Source: Microbacterium sp. SMR1
GTDB taxonomy: Bacteria > Actinomycetota > Actinomycetes > Actinomycetales > Microbacteriaceae
Assembly: GCF_003289625.1 (NCBI RefSeq)
Contig: NZ_QMBN01000001.1
Span: 558,001-622,000, forward strand
DNA: 64,000 nt
Direction: 5' to 3'
Numbering within the stretch: position 1 is the first letter of the stretch; each line of letters opens with the position of its first letter. The notes beneath the pieces are model-generated. The model was given only the letters and a program-made list of their open reading frames with translations. It ran no database searches and was not told the origin of the DNA. Both the position numbers and the translations under genes were made by a program. Of the stretch, positions 51,071 to 61,699 are shown one piece after another.

Positions 51071-52624
51071 ATGGCAACTTTCGGCACGCTCTCCGACCGT
51101 CTTACCGAGACCTTCCGGAATCTCCGCACCAAGGGAAAGCTCTCGGCGGCTGACGTCGACCAGACCGTCCGTGAGATCCGCCGCGCGCTTCTCGACGCCG
51201 ACGTCGCCCTCGCGGTGGTCAAGGAGTTCACCGCCAAGGTGCGTGAGCGCGCGCTCGGCGATGAGGTGAACCGTGCGCTGAACCCTGCCCAGCAGGTCGT
51301 TCAGATCGTCAACGAGGAGCTCGTGGGCATCCTCGGCGGCGAGCAGCGACGACTGCAGTTCGCGAAGAACCCGCCCACCGTCATCATGCTCGCGGGCCTC
51401 CAGGGCTCGGGTAAGACCACGTTCGCCGGCAAGCTCGCGAAGCAGCTCGAGAAGGACGGTCACACGCCTCTTCTCGTCGCGTGCGACCTCCAGCGGCCGA
51501 ACGCCGTGAACCAGCTTCAGGTCGTGGCCGAGCGTGCCGGCGCCGCCATCTACGCGCCCGAGCCCGGCAACGGAGTCGGCGACCCCGTGCGAGTCGCCCG
51601 TGACGGTGTCGAGCACGCACGCCGCCAGCAGCACGATGTCGTCATCATCGACACCGCGGGACGCCTCGGCGTCGATGCGGAGCTCATGAAGCAGGCCGCC
51701 TCGATCCGCAAGGCCACCGATCCCGACGAGGTGCTCTTCGTCATCGACGCGATGATCGGTCAGGACGCGGTGAACACCGCGAAGGCGTTCCAGGAAGGCG
51801 TCGACTTCACCGGCGTCGTCCTGTCCAAGCTCGACGGCGACGCACGCGGTGGTGCTGCGCTCTCGGTCGCCTCGGTCACCCAGCGGCCGATCATCTTCGC
51901 GTCCACGGGTGAGGGCCTCGACGACCTCGAGCCCTTCCACCCGGACCGCATGGCCAGCCGCATCCTCGACCTCGGCGACATCCTCACTCTGATCGAGCAG
52001 GCACAGCAGGCGTTCGACGAGCAGGAGGCCCTCGCGGTCGCCGAGAAGCTCGCGAAGGAGCAGTTCACGCTCGAGGACTTCCTCGACCAGCTTCAGCAGA
52101 TGAAGAAGATGGGGTCGATGAAGAAGATGCTCGGCATGCTGCCGGGCATGGGGCAGATGAAGCAGCAGCTCGAGCAGTTCGACGAGCGCGAGATCGACCG
52201 CACCGAGGCGATCATCCGGTCGATGACGCCGGCGGAGCGTCGCAACCCGAAGGTCCTCAACGGCTCGCGCCGCCTGCGCATCGCCCGCGGTTCGGGGATG
52301 ACGGTGACCGACGTCAACCAGCTCGTGCAGCGCTTCGAGCAGGCGGCGAAGATGATGAAGACGGTCGCTCGCGGTGGCGTTCCCAACATCCCCGGAATGG
52401 GGCCGATGGGCGGCAAGCCCGGCGCCTCGAGCAAGCGCGGCAAGCAGGCCAAGAACAAGGGCGGTTCGCGTTCGGGCAACCCGGCGAAGCGGGCCGCAGA
52501 GAATGCCGGCCTCGCGACCGCGACGGCGCCGACCGGTTCGGGCTTCGGTCTCGGAGCCGGCGGTCAGGCTCAGCCGAGCGAGGCCGACCTCGCCGAGATC
52601 CAGAAGCTCTTCGGCAAGGGCTGA
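51071..52624 (+). CDS. ffh: Signal recognition particle protein Ffh
   Basis: A 517-residue SRP54 GTPase. The N domain spans 1-90, with G1 [13 protein letters not shown] near 111, [11 protein letters not shown], and DTAGRLG. The M domain (about 325-440) is Met-rich ([20 protein letters not shown]) and binds 4.5S RNA and signal sequences. A Gly/Lys-rich tail of about 70 residues follows, longer than in E. coli. A TAGAAT hexamer lies 9 nt before the ATG. The SRP RNA gene is not seen in this window. Confidence 0.97.
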   Translation: MATFGTLSDRLTETFRNLRTKGKLSAADVDQTVREIRRALLDADVALAVVKEFTAKVRERALGDEVNRALNPAQQVVQIVNEELVGILGGEQRRLQFAKNPPTVIMLAGLQGSGKTTFAGKLAKQLEKDGHTPLLVACDLQRPNAVNQLQVVAERAGAAIYAPEPGNGVGDPVRVARDGVEHARRQQHDVVIIDTAGRLGVDAELMKQAASIRKATDPDEVLFVIDAMIGQDAVNTAKAFQEGVDFTGVVLSKLDGDARGGAALSVASVTQRPIIFASTGEGLDDLEPFHPDRMASRILDLGDILTLIEQAQQAFDEQEALAVAEKLAKEQFTLEDFLDQLQQMKKMGSMKKMLGMLPGMGQMKQQLEQFDEREIDRTEAIIRSMTPAERRNPKVLNGSRRLRIARGSGMTVTDVNQLVQRFEQAAKMMKTVARGGVPNIPGMGPMGGKPGASSKRGKQAKNKGGSRSGNPAKRAAENAGLATATAPTGSGFGLGAGGQAQPSEADLAEIQKLFGKG

Positions 52625-52639
52625 GTCAGCCGGTCCGAA

Positions 52640-53809
52640 TCAGCGGCCGACGTCCGGCTGCGCCAGGTGCTGGCGCAGCGTGGGGCCGTCGCGGAACTCG
52701 CGGATCAGGTGCTGGACGACCTCGCGCAGGTCGCCGTCGGCCGCATCCGCGACGCGCGTCTGCCGGAGGTAGCTCGCCCCTTGATCGAGGATCGTGTTCA
52801 GCCCGCGGAACTCGCGTGCGCAGTGCAGCTCCTCGGCGATCGGCTCCAGCTCGGCCATCGTGTCGCGGAGGTGATCGGCGACGTGGCGCTGCGTGCCATC
52901 GGCGTCGACGATCAGACGCGCGTCCAACCCGTACCGGGCGGCGCGCCACTTGTTCTCCCGCACGAACCACGGCGGGATCGTCGGGAGCTCGCGCCCCTCG
53001 TCGAGCTGTCGCGAGAGGTGCTCGGTGAGCACCTGGACGAGGGATGCCACGGCCGCGAGCTCGGGAAGCGTCGACATCCCGTCGCACGCGCGGATCTCGA
53101 TCGTTCCCCACTTCGGCGCGGGGCGGATGTCCCAGCGCACCTCCGACGCGTCCTCCATGACGCCCGTGCGGACCATGCCGTCGAGGTAGTTCTCGAAGTC
53201 GCTCCACTGCGTGAAACTCCAGGGCAGGCCGGCGGTGGGCAGCTGCTGGAAGACGAGGGCGCGATTGGATGCGTACCCGGTGCGGTCGCCGGCCCAGAAC
53301 GGGCTCGACGCCGACAGGGCTTGCAGGTGGGGGAGGTAGAGCGACAGCGCGTTGATGAGCGGGAACACCTTGTTCACGTCCTCGACACCCACATGGATGT
53401 GGATGCCCCAGATCATCATGTTCCGGCCCCACCACTGGGTGCGTTCGATGAGCTTGTGATAGCGGGTCTTGTCGGTGATCTGCTGCTCGTACCACCGGGC
53501 GAAGGGGTGGCTGCCGGCGCAGAGCATCTCGAGACCGCGCGGTGCGGCGAACTCGCGCACCCGCTGGATCGCGTCGTCGATGTCGTCGACCGCCGCGGCG
53601 ACGGTGTCGCCGACACCGCTGGTGACCTCGATGGTGTTCGTCAGCAGCTCGCCCGTGATCGTGTAGCGCTCGAGCGCGGAGGATTCCTCGACTTCGGCGA
53701 GCACTTCCGGCGCTCGGGGCGCGAGATCCCCTGTGTCGCGGTCGGCGAGCATCAACTCCCACTCGAGCCCCACGGAGGAGCGGGCAGACGTGGCGAAGGG
53801 GACCGTCAT
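52640..53809 (-). CDS. Carboxylate-amine ligase, YbdK/glutamate-cysteine ligase type 2 family
   Basis: A 389-residue GCS2-family ATP-dependent ligase. [12 protein letters not shown] near the N-terminus carries the metal-binding glutamates. SHPF near 98, [12 protein letters not shown] near 133 and TIEIRACDG near 234 are family motifs. YbdK proteins have weak gamma-glutamylcysteine ligase activity, and the physiological substrate is often unknown. The ATG at 53809 is chosen; an in-frame ATG 57 nt upstream adds only a polar tail. Convergent with ffh (15-nt gap). Confidence 0.88.
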   Translation of the reverse strand: MTVPFATSARSSVGLEWELMLADRDTGDLAPRAPEVLAEVEESSALERYTITGELLTNTIEVTSGVGDTVAAAVDDIDDAIQRVREFAAPRGLEMLCAGSHPFARWYEQQITDKTRYHKLIERTQWWGRNMMIWGIHIHVGVEDVNKVFPLINALSLYLPHLQALSASSPFWAGDRTGYASNRALVFQQLPTAGLPWSFTQWSDFENYLDGMVRTGVMEDASEVRWDIRPAPKWGTIEIRACDGMSTLPELAAVASLVQVLTEHLSRQLDEGRELPTIPPWFVRENKWRAARYGLDARLIVDADGTQRHVADHLRDTMAELEPIAEELHCAREFRGLNTILDQGASYLRQTRVADAADGDLREVVQHLIREFRDGPTLRQHLAQPDVGR

Positions 53810-53900
53810 GCGCTCAGTCTGACACGCGGTGCGGTGCGGTTCGCGACGACCGTCATCATCTGGCAAAATAGACGGTTGGACCGCTCGCTCGACCCTCTAT

Positions 53901-53935
53901 CCGGCGGGAAGGTCCACCCTCAGAGCTCCCGCCGG
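53901..53935 (+). promoter_or_regulatory. Hairpin in the rpsP operon leader
   Basis: CCGGCGGGA and TCCCGCCGG form a 9-bp stem with a 17-nt loop, 58 nt before rpsP. The likely promoter is upstream (CAAAAT near 53864). It may be a structured leader for the S16 operon; no known ribosomal-protein leader class was recognised. Confidence 0.4.
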
Positions 53936-53992
53936 GTGTGCACCCCACGCTCCAGGCGACGTTCACTTCACATCACACCACTCAGGAGAATT

Positions 53993-54418
53993 GTGGCTGT
54001 CAAGATCCGTCTCAAGCGCCTCGGTAAGATCCGCGCGCCCTACTACCGCATCGTCGTCGCCGACTCGCGCACCAAGCGCGACGGCCGCGTGATCGAGGAG
54101 ATCGGTCAGTACCACCCGACCGAGGAGCCCTCGATCATCAAGGTCGACTCCGACCGCGCCCAGTACTGGCTGTCCGTCGGCGCTCAGCCGACCGAGCAGG
54201 TCACCGCGCTGCTGAAGCTCACGGGCGACTGGGGCAAGTTCAAGGGCGACAAGAACGCCGTCTCGACCGTTCGCACGGCCGAGGCCAAGGGCGAGTTCGT
54301 CGCAGACGCGTCGAAGAAGTCTGTCATCAAGCCGCAGGCCGCCAAGAAGGCCGAGGAGCCCGCCGCTGAGGCTCCCGCCGACGAGGCTCCCGCCGCCGAC
54401 GCGACCGACGCGGAGTAA
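53993..54418 (+). CDS. rpsP: 30S ribosomal protein S16
   Basis: A 141-residue S16. The first 85 residues are the standard fold ([23 protein letters not shown], then GQYHP). The remaining ~55 are an Ala/Glu/Lys-rich tail common in Actinobacteria. The GTG start is set by AGGAG. It is first gene of rpsP-khpA-rimM-trmD. Confidence 0.97.
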   Translation: MAVKIRLKRLGKIRAPYYRIVVADSRTKRDGRVIEEIGQYHPTEEPSIIKVDSDRAQYWLSVGAQPTEQVTALLKLTGDWGKFKGDKNAVSTVRTAEAKGEFVADASKKSVIKPQAAKKAEEPAAEAPADEAPAADATDAE

Positions 54419-54422
54419 TCCG

Positions 54423-54653
54423 TTGCTGTCCGCCGCGCTCGAGCACGTCGTCAAGGGGATCGTCGATCACCCCGACGACGTCGTCATCCGTTCCTCCTCG
54501 TCGCCCCGCGGCGAGGTCCTCGAGGTGCGCGTGCACCCCGACGACCGGGGACGGGTGATCGGGCGCGGCGGACGCACCGCCAAGGCGCTGCGCGCGCTGA
54601 TCTCCGCGCTTGCCGACGGCACGCGCGTTCGCGTCGACGTCGCGGACGACTGA
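54423..54653 (+). CDS. khpA: KH-domain RNA-binding protein KhpA
   Basis: A 76-residue single KH domain. The GxxG loop is IGRGGRTAKALRALI, preceded by VRVHPDDRGRV. KhpA partners with KhpB in Gram-positives to bind RNA and affect cell division and envelope growth. The TTG start is 4 nt after the rpsP stop. Conserved place between rpsP and rimM. Confidence 0.94.
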   Translation: MLSAALEHVVKGIVDHPDDVVIRSSSSPRGEVLEVRVHPDDRGRVIGRGGRTAKALRALISALADGTRVRVDVADD

Positions 54654-54654
54654 C

Positions 54655-55272
54655 ATGGCCGCCGACCCCGCTCGCACTCAGCTGCGCGTCGGGCGCCTCG
54701 TCAAGGCGCACGGCCTCAAGGGCGCACTCAAGCTCGAGCTCTACACCGATGATCCCGACGGCCGCTTCGTGCCGGGCGCGACGTTCACGTTGCAGGTCCC
54801 CGAGGCGTCTCCCTGGCACGGCAAGTCCGTGACCGTCCGCGAGTTCCGGTGGATGAACTCGCACCCCGTCCTCTTCCTCGAGGACGTCAACGACCGCGAT
54901 GCCGCCGAGAGCCTGGTCAAGGCCATCCTCTGGGTCGACCAGGACGGCGACGCCACGGTCGAGGACGACGCCTGGTTCGATCACCAGCTCGTCGGCCTCG
55001 ACGTCGTGCGTGACGGCGAGCGGGTCGGACGCATCGCACGAGTCGATCATCTCCCCGCGCAGGACCTGCTCATCGTCCAACGCGACGGTGACGACACCGA
55101 GATCCTCGTACCGTTCGTCAAGGCGATCGTGCCCGAGGTGGATGTCGCAGGGGGTCGTGTCATCGTGACTCCGCCGGCGGGACTGTTCGAAGATCTGCCC
55201 GCTGATGAGTCCGACGACCCCGCGGCAGCCGCTTCCGTGGAAGACGGCGACAGCGCCTCCTCCGAGGACTGA
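54655..55272 (+). CDS. rimM: Ribosome maturation factor RimM
   Basis: A 205-residue protein with a RimM beta barrel ([18 protein letters not shown] at the N-terminus; [21 protein letters not shown]) and a PRC-barrel domain (about 100-175, [10 protein letters not shown] to [19 protein letters not shown]). It assists 30S head assembly with S19. An acidic tail of ~30 residues ends the protein. The ATG is one base after the khpA stop. Confidence 0.95.
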   Translation: MAADPARTQLRVGRLVKAHGLKGALKLELYTDDPDGRFVPGATFTLQVPEASPWHGKSVTVREFRWMNSHPVLFLEDVNDRDAAESLVKAILWVDQDGDATVEDDAWFDHQLVGLDVVRDGERVGRIARVDHLPAQDLLIVQRDGDDTEILVPFVKAIVPEVDVAGGRVIVTPPAGLFEDLPADESDDPAAAASVEDGDSASSED

Positions 55273-55273
55273 C

Positions 55274-55981
55274 GTGCGCGTCGACGTCGTCACGATCTTC
55301 CCCGCGTTCTTCGACGTCCTCGAGGTCTCGCTTCTCGGCAAGGCGCGAGGCGCCGGCCTCCTCGATGTCCGCGTCCACGATCTGCGGGACTACACCACCG
55401 ATCGGCACCGCACCGTCGACGACACCCCGTACGGCGGCGGCGCCGGCATGGTGATGAAGCCCGAGCCGTGGGGGCTCGCGCTGGATGCGATCGTCGCGGA
55501 CGCGGACGCGGGCGACCGGCCGACGTTCATCTTTCCTTCGCCTGCTGGCGAGCGGTTCTCGCAGGGCACCGCTCGCGAGCTGAGCGAAGCGTCGCACCTC
55601 GTCTTCGGCTGCGGCCGCTACGAGGGGATCGACGAGCGCGTCTTCGCATACGCGGCGACGCTCGGCGACGTCCGGCTCATGAGCCTCGGCGACTACGTCC
55701 TCAACGGGGGAGAGGTCGCCTCGATGGCGATGATCGAAGCGATCGGCCGCCTCATTCCCGGCGTCGTCGGCAACCCCGAGAGCCTCGTCGAGGAGTCGCA
55801 CGAAGACGGGCTGCTTGAGTACCCCTCCTACACCAAGCCCGCATCCTGGCGTGGCCACGAAGTGCCGGACGTCCTGCTCAGCGGGCACCACGGCCGCGTC
55901 GCGGAGTGGCGGCACGCTCAGCGGGTCGAGCGGACGCGCGAGCGCCGTCCGGACCTGTTGCCCGGAGACCTCGAGGCCTGA
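55274..55981 (+). CDS. trmD: tRNA (guanine(37)-N1)-methyltransferase
   Basis: A 235-residue SPOUT methyltransferase making m1G37 and so preventing frameshifts. [20 protein letters not shown] near 45-64 and the knotted SAM site [14 protein letters not shown] near 138-150 are diagnostic. GTG start, one base after the rimM stop. End of the rpsP operon. Confidence 0.96.
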   Translation: MRVDVVTIFPAFFDVLEVSLLGKARGAGLLDVRVHDLRDYTTDRHRTVDDTPYGGGAGMVMKPEPWGLALDAIVADADAGDRPTFIFPSPAGERFSQGTARELSEASHLVFGCGRYEGIDERVFAYAATLGDVRLMSLGDYVLNGGEVASMAMIEAIGRLIPGVVGNPESLVEESHEDGLLEYPSYTKPASWRGHEVPDVLLSGHHGRVAEWRHAQRVERTRERRPDLLPGDLEA

Positions 55982-56019
55982 GCCGGCCGCCGCGACGACG
56001 GACCGGCCCAGGGCACACG

Positions 56020-56802
56020 TCAGTCGACGCCGAGGAACGACCGGTCGGTGAGGATGACCGGACCGTCCGCGGTGATGGCCACGGTGTGCTCGGAGTGCGC
56101 ACCGCGGGACCCGTCGGCGCTGCGGAGGGTCCATCCGTCGGCATCCGTGACCAGCTTGTCGGTGCTCTGCAGGAACCAGGGCTCGAGCGCGACCACGAGG
56201 CCGGCGCGCAGCGGGTAGCCGCGGCCGGGCTTGCCGTCGTTGGGGACGTGCGGGTCGCCGTGCATCTCCCGGCCGACGCCGTGGCCGCCGAAGTCGGTGT
56301 TGATCGACAGCCCGTCGGCGCGGGCGACCGTCGCGACGGCGTGCGAGATGTCGCCGATCTTGTTGCCGACCACGGCGGCTCCGATTGCTGCATCGAGAGC
56401 GCGCTCGGTGGTGTCGATGAGGGCGAGATCCTCGTCTCGCGGCGTCCCCACGACGAACGACACGGCCGAGTCGGCCACCCAGCCGTCGACCGAGACCGCG
56501 AAGTCGAGCGTGACGAGATCGCCGTCGCGCAAGGCGTAGTCGTGGGGGAGCCCGTGCAGGACCGCGTCGTTGATCGACGTGCAGATCACTTTGCCGAACG
56601 GGCTGGCTCCGAACGACGGGTGGTAGTCGATGTAGCAGGATTCAGCGCCGGCGCGGCGGATGAGCTCGTGCGCGCGCCGATCGATCGCGAGGAGGTTCGT
56701 GCCGACCTTCGTCTCGTCTCGAAGGGTCGCCAGCGTCTCGGCCACGAAGCGTCCCGCGGGACGCATCGCTTCGATCTCGGCAGGGGTGCGCAGCTCGATC
56801 AT
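56020..56802 (-). CDS. map: Type I methionine aminopeptidase
   Basis: A 260-residue pita-bread metallopeptidase that removes N-terminal Met. Metal-ligand regions: TLDFAVSVDGWVADSAVSF (two Asp), GGHGVGREMH (His), VVALEPWF (Glu) and GAHSEHTVAI (Glu). Typical length. The ATG at 56802 follows an AGAGGA-type SD; the longer upstream frame is the antisense of a membrane gene. It is divergent from 56855. Confidence 0.94.
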   Translation of the reverse strand: MIELRTPAEIEAMRPAGRFVAETLATLRDETKVGTNLLAIDRRAHELIRRAGAESCYIDYHPSFGASPFGKVICTSINDAVLHGLPHDYALRDGDLVTLDFAVSVDGWVADSAVSFVVGTPRDEDLALIDTTERALDAAIGAAVVGNKIGDISHAVATVARADGLSINTDFGGHGVGREMHGDPHVPNDGKPGRGYPLRAGLVVALEPWFLQSTDKLVTDADGWTLRSADGSRGAHSEHTVAITADGPVILTDRSFLGVD

Positions 56803-56854
56803 CGTGATCCTCTCTTCAGCTTCTATCCTGCCGGACCGGCGTAGCATCGGGAGC

Positions 56855-57349
56855 ATGTGGCTGCGACGCGCGCTCTTCCATTGGCTCCTTCCCGCGGCCC
56901 TGGCGCTGCCGCTGTGGCTCGTCGTGGGCTGGGCGATCTCGGGTGCGAGCGGCTGGGTGTTCCTCTGGGTCCTGTTCATCGCGGTCCCGGCGGTGCTGAT
57001 CGGTCAGCTCGTGACGACACTGCTGGTGCGGGCACGCGGCACCGTTCGGCACTCGCGGATGCTGTCGTGGTGGGACGTCCTCGTGTTCACGGTGTGGCAC
57101 GCGCTCATCATCGCCATCGGGTTCTACCCCGAGGGTGCCTTCTGGCCGCTGCTCACCGCCGCGGTCGCTGCGTTCCTCGCGGTCTTCTGGGTGTCGCTCT
57201 GGCAGCTCTTCCGCGAAGCGCGGCCCGTCTCGCTGTTCTCCGTCGCCACAGATCCGGCGTACCTGCGCGAAGCGATGCGACCGACGTCCGAACGACGTGC
57301 CGACGAGAAGGTCGTGATCATCGAAGAGGTCCGGCGCAGCGACGGCTGA
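56855..57349 (+). CDS. Four-TM membrane protein, unknown function
   Basis: A 164-residue protein with about four hydrophobic segments (near 10-28, 32-54, 70-88 and 94-116) and a charged cytoplasmic tail of 45 residues ending in EEVRRSDG. I recognise no family. TAGCAT ends 7 nt before the ATG, again the leaderless pattern. It is separate from map, divergent. Confidence 0.78.
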   Translation: MWLRRALFHWLLPAALALPLWLVVGWAISGASGWVFLWVLFIAVPAVLIGQLVTTLLVRARGTVRHSRMLSWWDVLVFTVWHALIIAIGFYPEGAFWPLLTAAVAAFLAVFWVSLWQLFREARPVSLFSVATDPAYLREAMRPTSERRADEKVVIIEEVRRSDG

Positions 57350-57353
57350 CGTT

Positions 57354-57382
57354 TTGGTCAGCGGGGCCCGGCATGGCAGAAT
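57354..57382 (+). promoter_or_regulatory. Promoter of rplS
   Basis: TTGGTC, a 17-nt spacer and CAGAAT. The predicted start near 57389 gives a leader of about 115 nt before rplS. Confidence 0.5.
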
Positions 57383-57421
57383 GAACGCTTGTGCCCTGAC
57401 AGATCTCTGCCTCAGGGGAGC

Positions 57422-57438
57422 GGCGCCCGGCGGGCGCC
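57422..57438 (+). promoter_or_regulatory. GC hairpin in the rplS leader
   Basis: GGCGCCC-GGC-GGGCGCC, a 7-bp stem in the long rplS leader; possible regulatory structure. No known class recognised. Confidence 0.35.
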
Positions 57439-57504
57439 CGGGGCACCGCATCCTTATTCAACTCTCTCGTGGTCGACCTGAGGCGGTCGCAGGAAGAACA
57501 GATC

Positions 57505-57852
57505 ATGCAGATCCTCGACTCCGTCGACGCAGCATCGCTGCGCAGCGACATCCCCGCATTCGCCCCCGGAGACACCGTCAAGGTGCACGTCAACATCACC
57601 GAGGGCAACCGCTCGCGTATCCAGGTCTTCCAGGGCGTCGTCATCGGCCGCTCGGGCGACGGCGTGCGCGAGACCTTCACCGTCCGGAAGATCAGCTTCC
57701 AGGTCGGCGTCGAGCGTACGTTCCCCGTCCACAGCCCCGTGATCGACCACATCGAGGTCGTCACGCGCGGTGACGTCCGTCGCGCGAAGCTGTACTACCT
57801 GCGCAACCTGCGCGGCAAGAAGGCGAAGATCAAGGAGAAGCGCGACCGCTGA
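57505..57852 (+). CDS. rplS: 50S ribosomal protein L19
   Basis: A 115-residue L19 with [20 protein letters not shown] near residue 19 and the C-terminal [18 protein letters not shown]. An SD-like AGGAAG lies 10 nt before the ATG. Long leader with a hairpin, strong terminator after: a one-gene unit. Confidence 0.97.
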   Translation: MQILDSVDAASLRSDIPAFAPGDTVKVHVNITEGNRSRIQVFQGVVIGRSGDGVRETFTVRKISFQVGVERTFPVHSPVIDHIEVVTRGDVRRAKLYYLRNLRGKKAKIKEKRDR

Positions 57853-57871
57853 TCGCAGCGACGCATTCTCT

Positions 57872-57901
57872 GGATGCCCCGGGCTCAGGCTCGGGGCATC
57901 C
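57872..57901 (+). terminator. Terminator after rplS
   Basis: GGATGCCCCG and CGGGGCATCC arms with an inner GC pair, 19 nt after the stop. No strong U run. Confidence 0.75.
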
Positions 57902-57993
57902 GTCGTCTCCGCTGCGCGGTGACCGGCGATGGTCGCGGAATGTGCGACCCTGGGTAGGGCTCCCCGGCGGGCGAGTCGGATGAGAGGCGATGA

Positions 57994-58737
57994 ATGACCA
58001 CCGATGACCTTGCCGCGCAGGCGCCGAAGCCCGCGCGTTCACGATCACGTCGCCTCGGCCTGCTTCTTCGGGACGTCCTCGTGATCGTCGCCATCGCTCT
58101 CGCGGTGTCGTTTCTGGTCAAGACTTTCCTCGTTCGTTCGTTCTACATCCCGTCCGGATCCATGGAGCGGACGCTGCTGAAGGACGACCGGATCCTCGTC
58201 GACCAGCTCACGCCCCGGTTCGGCGGGTACGCGCGGGGTGACGTCGTCGTCTTCCGCGATCCCGGAGGGTGGCTGCCTCCCACCGTCGAGCAGGCCCGTC
58301 CGCCGCTCGTGGAGGGCATGGACTGGGTGCTGTCCGTCGTCGGGCTGTCGGCTCCCGACAGCAAGGACCACCTCATCAAGCGGATCATCGGGATGCCGGG
58401 TGACCACGTCGTGTGCTGCAACGCGGTCGGCCAGATCACGGTGAACGACGTTCCCATCGACGAGTCCTCGTACGTCTCGCTCGCGGACGGCCAGTCGGCC
58501 CCGCAAGAGGTTCCGTTCGACGTGACGGTGCCCGAGAACTCGCTCTGGGTGCTCGGCGACAACCGGGATCACTCCCGGGACTCGCGCTACAACCGCGATC
58601 AGCCCTCGCAGGGATTCGTCCCGCTCGACAACGTCGTGGGACGAGCCTTCCTGATCACCTGGCCTCTCGACCGCTTCGGCCTCATCGACTTCCACCACGA
58701 CGTCTTCGCGGGGGTCCCCGCGCCCGAAGGACGATGA
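57994..58737 (+). CDS. lepB: Signal peptidase I
   Basis: A 247-residue membrane serine protease that cleaves Sec signal peptides. One TM helix is at about 26-45. The catalytic serine is S56 in YIPSGSMERTL and the general base is K129 in HLIKRIIGMPGD. The box LGDNRDHSRDSR is near 187. It overlaps rnhB by ATGA. Consistent with the Gram-positive, single-TM type. Confidence 0.95.
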   Translation: MTTDDLAAQAPKPARSRSRRLGLLLRDVLVIVAIALAVSFLVKTFLVRSFYIPSGSMERTLLKDDRILVDQLTPRFGGYARGDVVVFRDPGGWLPPTVEQARPPLVEGMDWVLSVVGLSAPDSKDHLIKRIIGMPGDHVVCCNAVGQITVNDVPIDESSYVSLADGQSAPQEVPFDVTVPENSLWVLGDNRDHSRDSRYNRDQPSQGFVPLDNVVGRAFLITWPLDRFGLIDFHHDVFAGVPAPEGR

Positions 58738-59393
58738 CCGTCGTCGCGCCCCGGCTGACCGTCGAACGGCGGCTGCTGCGCGAGTACGAGTTCGTCATCG
58801 CTCTCGACGAGGTGGGGCGGGGCGCGTTGGCGGGCCCGGTGTCGGTAGGTGCCGCCGTGCTCGACGCACGCTGCGCGCGTCGTCGCGTTCCCGAGGGGCT
58901 TCGTGACTCGAAGCTCGTGACCGAGCTTCGCCGACCAGAGCTGGCGCTGCGAGCAGCCGACTGGGTCGTGGCCTCGGCGGTGGGGTCGGCCACGCCGGGC
59001 GAGATCGACGAGATGGGGATCATGCGGGCGCTCGGCCTGGCCGCTGTTCGCGCGATCCAGGGTCTCGGCGTCGCGGATCCCTTCGCTGCTGAGACCGTCG
59101 TCATCCTGGACGGCAATCACGACTATGTCAGTCCGATGGCCGGACCGGGCATGACGGTGCGGACGATCATCAAGGCGGACCGCGACTGCGCCAGTGCCGC
59201 GGCGGCGTCGGTCATCGCAAAGGTGGCGCGCGATGCCCACATGACCGAGCTGCACGACGAGACGCCGATGTACGAGTGGGCACGGAACAAGGGTTACGCC
59301 AGCGCTCTCCACCGGGCCGCGATCCGGGAGCACGGGCTGTCGCGCCATCACCGGGCGTCCTGGGCGATCGCCGACGCGCCCACTCTGTTCTGA
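58734..59393 (+). CDS. rnhB: Ribonuclease HII
   Basis: A 219-residue RNase HII that removes ribonucleotides from DNA. ALDEVGRGALAGPV carries D25 and E26, DGNHDY the third acid, and KADRDCASAAAASVIAKVARD the fourth. Translationally coupled to lepB. Confidence 0.95.
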   Translation: MTVVAPRLTVERRLLREYEFVIALDEVGRGALAGPVSVGAAVLDARCARRRVPEGLRDSKLVTELRRPELALRAADWVVASAVGSATPGEIDEMGIMRALGLAAVRAIQGLGVADPFAAETVVILDGNHDYVSPMAGPGMTVRTIIKADRDCASAAAASVIAKVARDAHMTELHDETPMYEWARNKGYASALHRAAIREHGLSRHHRASWAIADAPTLF

Positions 59394-59456
59394 CTTCGGT
59401 GCCCGGGGTCGCGGGGACGAGAACGTCGTGCTGCCGCCGCCTAGGATGGAGTCACC

Positions 59457-59780
59457 ATGGATGACGAAGTCTTCGAAGACTATGACCGCGAGCTGGAGCT
59501 GGCGCTCTACAAGGAGTACCGCGACGTCGTGTCGCAGTTCCAGTACGTGATCGAGACCGAGCGTCGCTTCTACCTCGCGAATGACGTCAACGTCGTTCGG
59601 CGCGACACCGAGCACGACTTCTACTTCGAGCTGACGATGAACGACGTGTGGGTCTGGGACATCTATCGCGCCGACCGTTTCGTGAAGTCCGTGCGTGTAC
59701 TGACGTTCAAGGACGTCAACGTCGAGGAGCTCCAGCGCCGCGACTTCGAGCTCCCCGACGAGCTCTCGCTCGACAGCTGA
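59457..59780 (+). CDS. DUF2469 family protein
   Basis: A 107-residue, very acidic protein (EDYDRELELALYKEYRDVVSQF at the start) of the actinobacteria-specific DUF2469 family, with conserved place between rnhB and yraN. Function unknown. TAGGAT lies 9 nt before the ATG. Confidence 0.9.
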   Translation: MDDEVFEDYDRELELALYKEYRDVVSQFQYVIETERRFYLANDVNVVRRDTEHDFYFELTMNDVWVWDIYRADRFVKSVRVLTFKDVNVEELQRRDFELPDELSLDS

Positions 59781-59870
59781 CGCTCCTCCCCAGGACCGTC
59801 GTCGGGCCGGTTCTGCACGGCCGCGCAGCCGTGACCCCGGGGCCGTCGGCTGGCGCGCGAGAGTGCTTGT

Positions 59871-60233
59871 ATGGCAGCGAAAGACGACCGGGGCCGCGCC
59901 GGTGAAGAGCGGGCCGCGCGGCACCTGACCCGCCTCGGGTACGACATCCTGGACCGGAACTGGCGCGATCGGCAGGGCGAGATCGACATCGTCGCCGTAT
60001 CGCGCGACGAACTCGTCATCGTCGAGGTCAAGACCCGGCGGACCGCGGCGTACGGGCATCCGTTCGAGGCGGTCGACGAACGCAAGAAGGACCGGTTGTG
60101 GCGGCTCGCCTGCGCCTGGATCGCCGCGCACCCGGGGGAGGTGCGCGGTCGCCGGCTCCGTCTCGACGTCATCGGCATCACCGGCGACGACGTCGATACG
60201 GCGGCGCTCGAGCACGTCGAGGACCTCCGGTGA
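59871..60233 (+). CDS. YraN/UPF0102 family protein
   Basis: A 120-residue endonuclease-fold protein. The PD-(D/E)XK-like residues are E37 and D39 (GEIDIVAV), E52 and K54 (IVEVKTR). YraN genes accompany comM and dprA widely, suggesting a DNA-uptake or recombination role that is not proven. Its stop overlaps the comM GTG start. Confidence 0.9.
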   Translation: MAAKDDRGRAGEERAARHLTRLGYDILDRNWRDRQGEIDIVAVSRDELVIVEVKTRRTAAYGHPFEAVDERKKDRLWRLACAWIAAHPGEVRGRRLRLDVIGITGDDVDTAALEHVEDLR

Positions 60234-61699
60234 GCCTCGGGCGTACCTGGGCGGTCTCACTCACCGGGCTCGCCGGTGACCTCGTGGAGGTCGAGGCCGA
60301 CCTGTCGAACCAGACGCCCGCGTTCCGCATCGTCGGACTCGCCGACCGAGCCCTCGCCGAGGCACAGCAGCGGGTGCACAACGCCTGTCAGAACAGCGGG
60401 CTGCCGCTGTCGCGCCGCCGAGTGACGGTCAACCTCTCACCGGCGAGCCTTCCGAAGCAGGGTTCGGGGTTCGATGTCGCCATCGCCGTCGCGGCGCTCG
60501 CGACGGAGCTGCCGATGGACCCCACGTCGCTCGCCGACACCGTCCACATCGGCGAGTTGGGCCTCGACGGGCGGCTCCGCCCGGTACCGGGAGTGCTCCC
60601 CGCAGTCATCGCCGCAGCGCGCGCGGGGAAGCGGGCGGTCATCGTCCCCGAGGCCTGCCGAGCAGAAGCCGCTCTCGTCGACGGGGTCCGCGTCGTCGGA
60701 TGCCGCACCCTCGCGGGCGTCGCGCGCTGGCACGGGCTCGAGATCGACAGTGATGACGAGGCGGTACCCGAGGTGCCGGTTCCCGCCGATGACGGAGAGC
60801 ATGACGGCGACGGGCTGCCTGTCGACGATCTCTCGGACATCCGAGGTCAGGAGGAGGCGATCGATGCGCTCGTCGTCGCGGCGGCCGGCGGCCACCATCT
60901 GCGCATGAGCGGTCCGCCCGGTGCTGGGAAGACCATGCTTGCCCGTCGCCTGCCGGGGATCCTGCCCCCGCTCGACGACGAGACCGCGCTGCAAGTCGCA
61001 TCGATACGCTCGCTGTCGGGCACCGTCGTCGACAGCCTGAGCAGAGTTCCTCCGTTCGAGGCGCCGCATCACAGCGTGAGCGTCGCGGCGCTGGTGGGCG
61101 GTGGCAGCAGGTCGCTGCGACCGGGGGCGATCGCTCGGGCGAGCGGGGGCGTCCTGTTTCTCGACGAGGCCGGTGAGTACAGCGCCCACGCGCTGGACTC
61201 TCTTCGTCAGCCACTCGAGGCGGGGTCGATCGACATCCACCGGGCGGGATTCCGGGCAACTCTGCCGGCGAGGTTCCAGCTGGTGCTGGCCACGAACCCC
61301 TGCCCGTGCGGACAATACGGCGTCCGTGGCGGCAATTGCTCGTGCCCATCCCTCGCGATCCGCCGCTATCTCGGCCGACTCTCGGGCCCGCTGCTGGATC
61401 GCATCGACATCGAGCTCTCGCTTTCGCGGGTGTCGCTCGCCGACCTGACGGCGCGCGGTCCTGCGCAGATGACCACTGCCAACGCGCGGGAGCAGGTCGC
61501 AGCCGCGCGGTCGCGTGCCGCTCTGCGATTGGCGGAGACCCCGTGGCGAACGAACGCCGCTGTCTCGGGCGCGTGGCTGCGGGATGGACCGCTCGCTCCC
61601 GAACCGCGCGTTCGCGCTCCGCTCGACGCGGCGCTCCAGCGCGGAGCGCTCACCCTGCGTGGCTACGACCGGGTTTTGCGGGTAACAAGATACATCTAG
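60230..61699 (+). pseudogene. comM: comM (YifB, Mg-chelatase-like ATPase), 3' end cut by element insertion
   Basis: 489 codons of a ComM-type AAA+ helicase. The N-terminal Lon-like domain is at 1-170. Walker A GPPGAGKTML is near 228, VLFLDEAGEY near 307 and NPCPCGQYG near 362. ComM drives branch migration during natural transformation. In intact ComM, RVLKVARTIADI is followed by about 25 more residues. Here the frame reads RVLRVTRYI and stops, and the last codons (GTT TTG, then ACA AGA TAC ATC) use A/T-rich forms unlike the gene. The recombinase starts 15 nt later. The lost helix probably cripples the protein; partial function cannot be excluded. Confidence 0.88.
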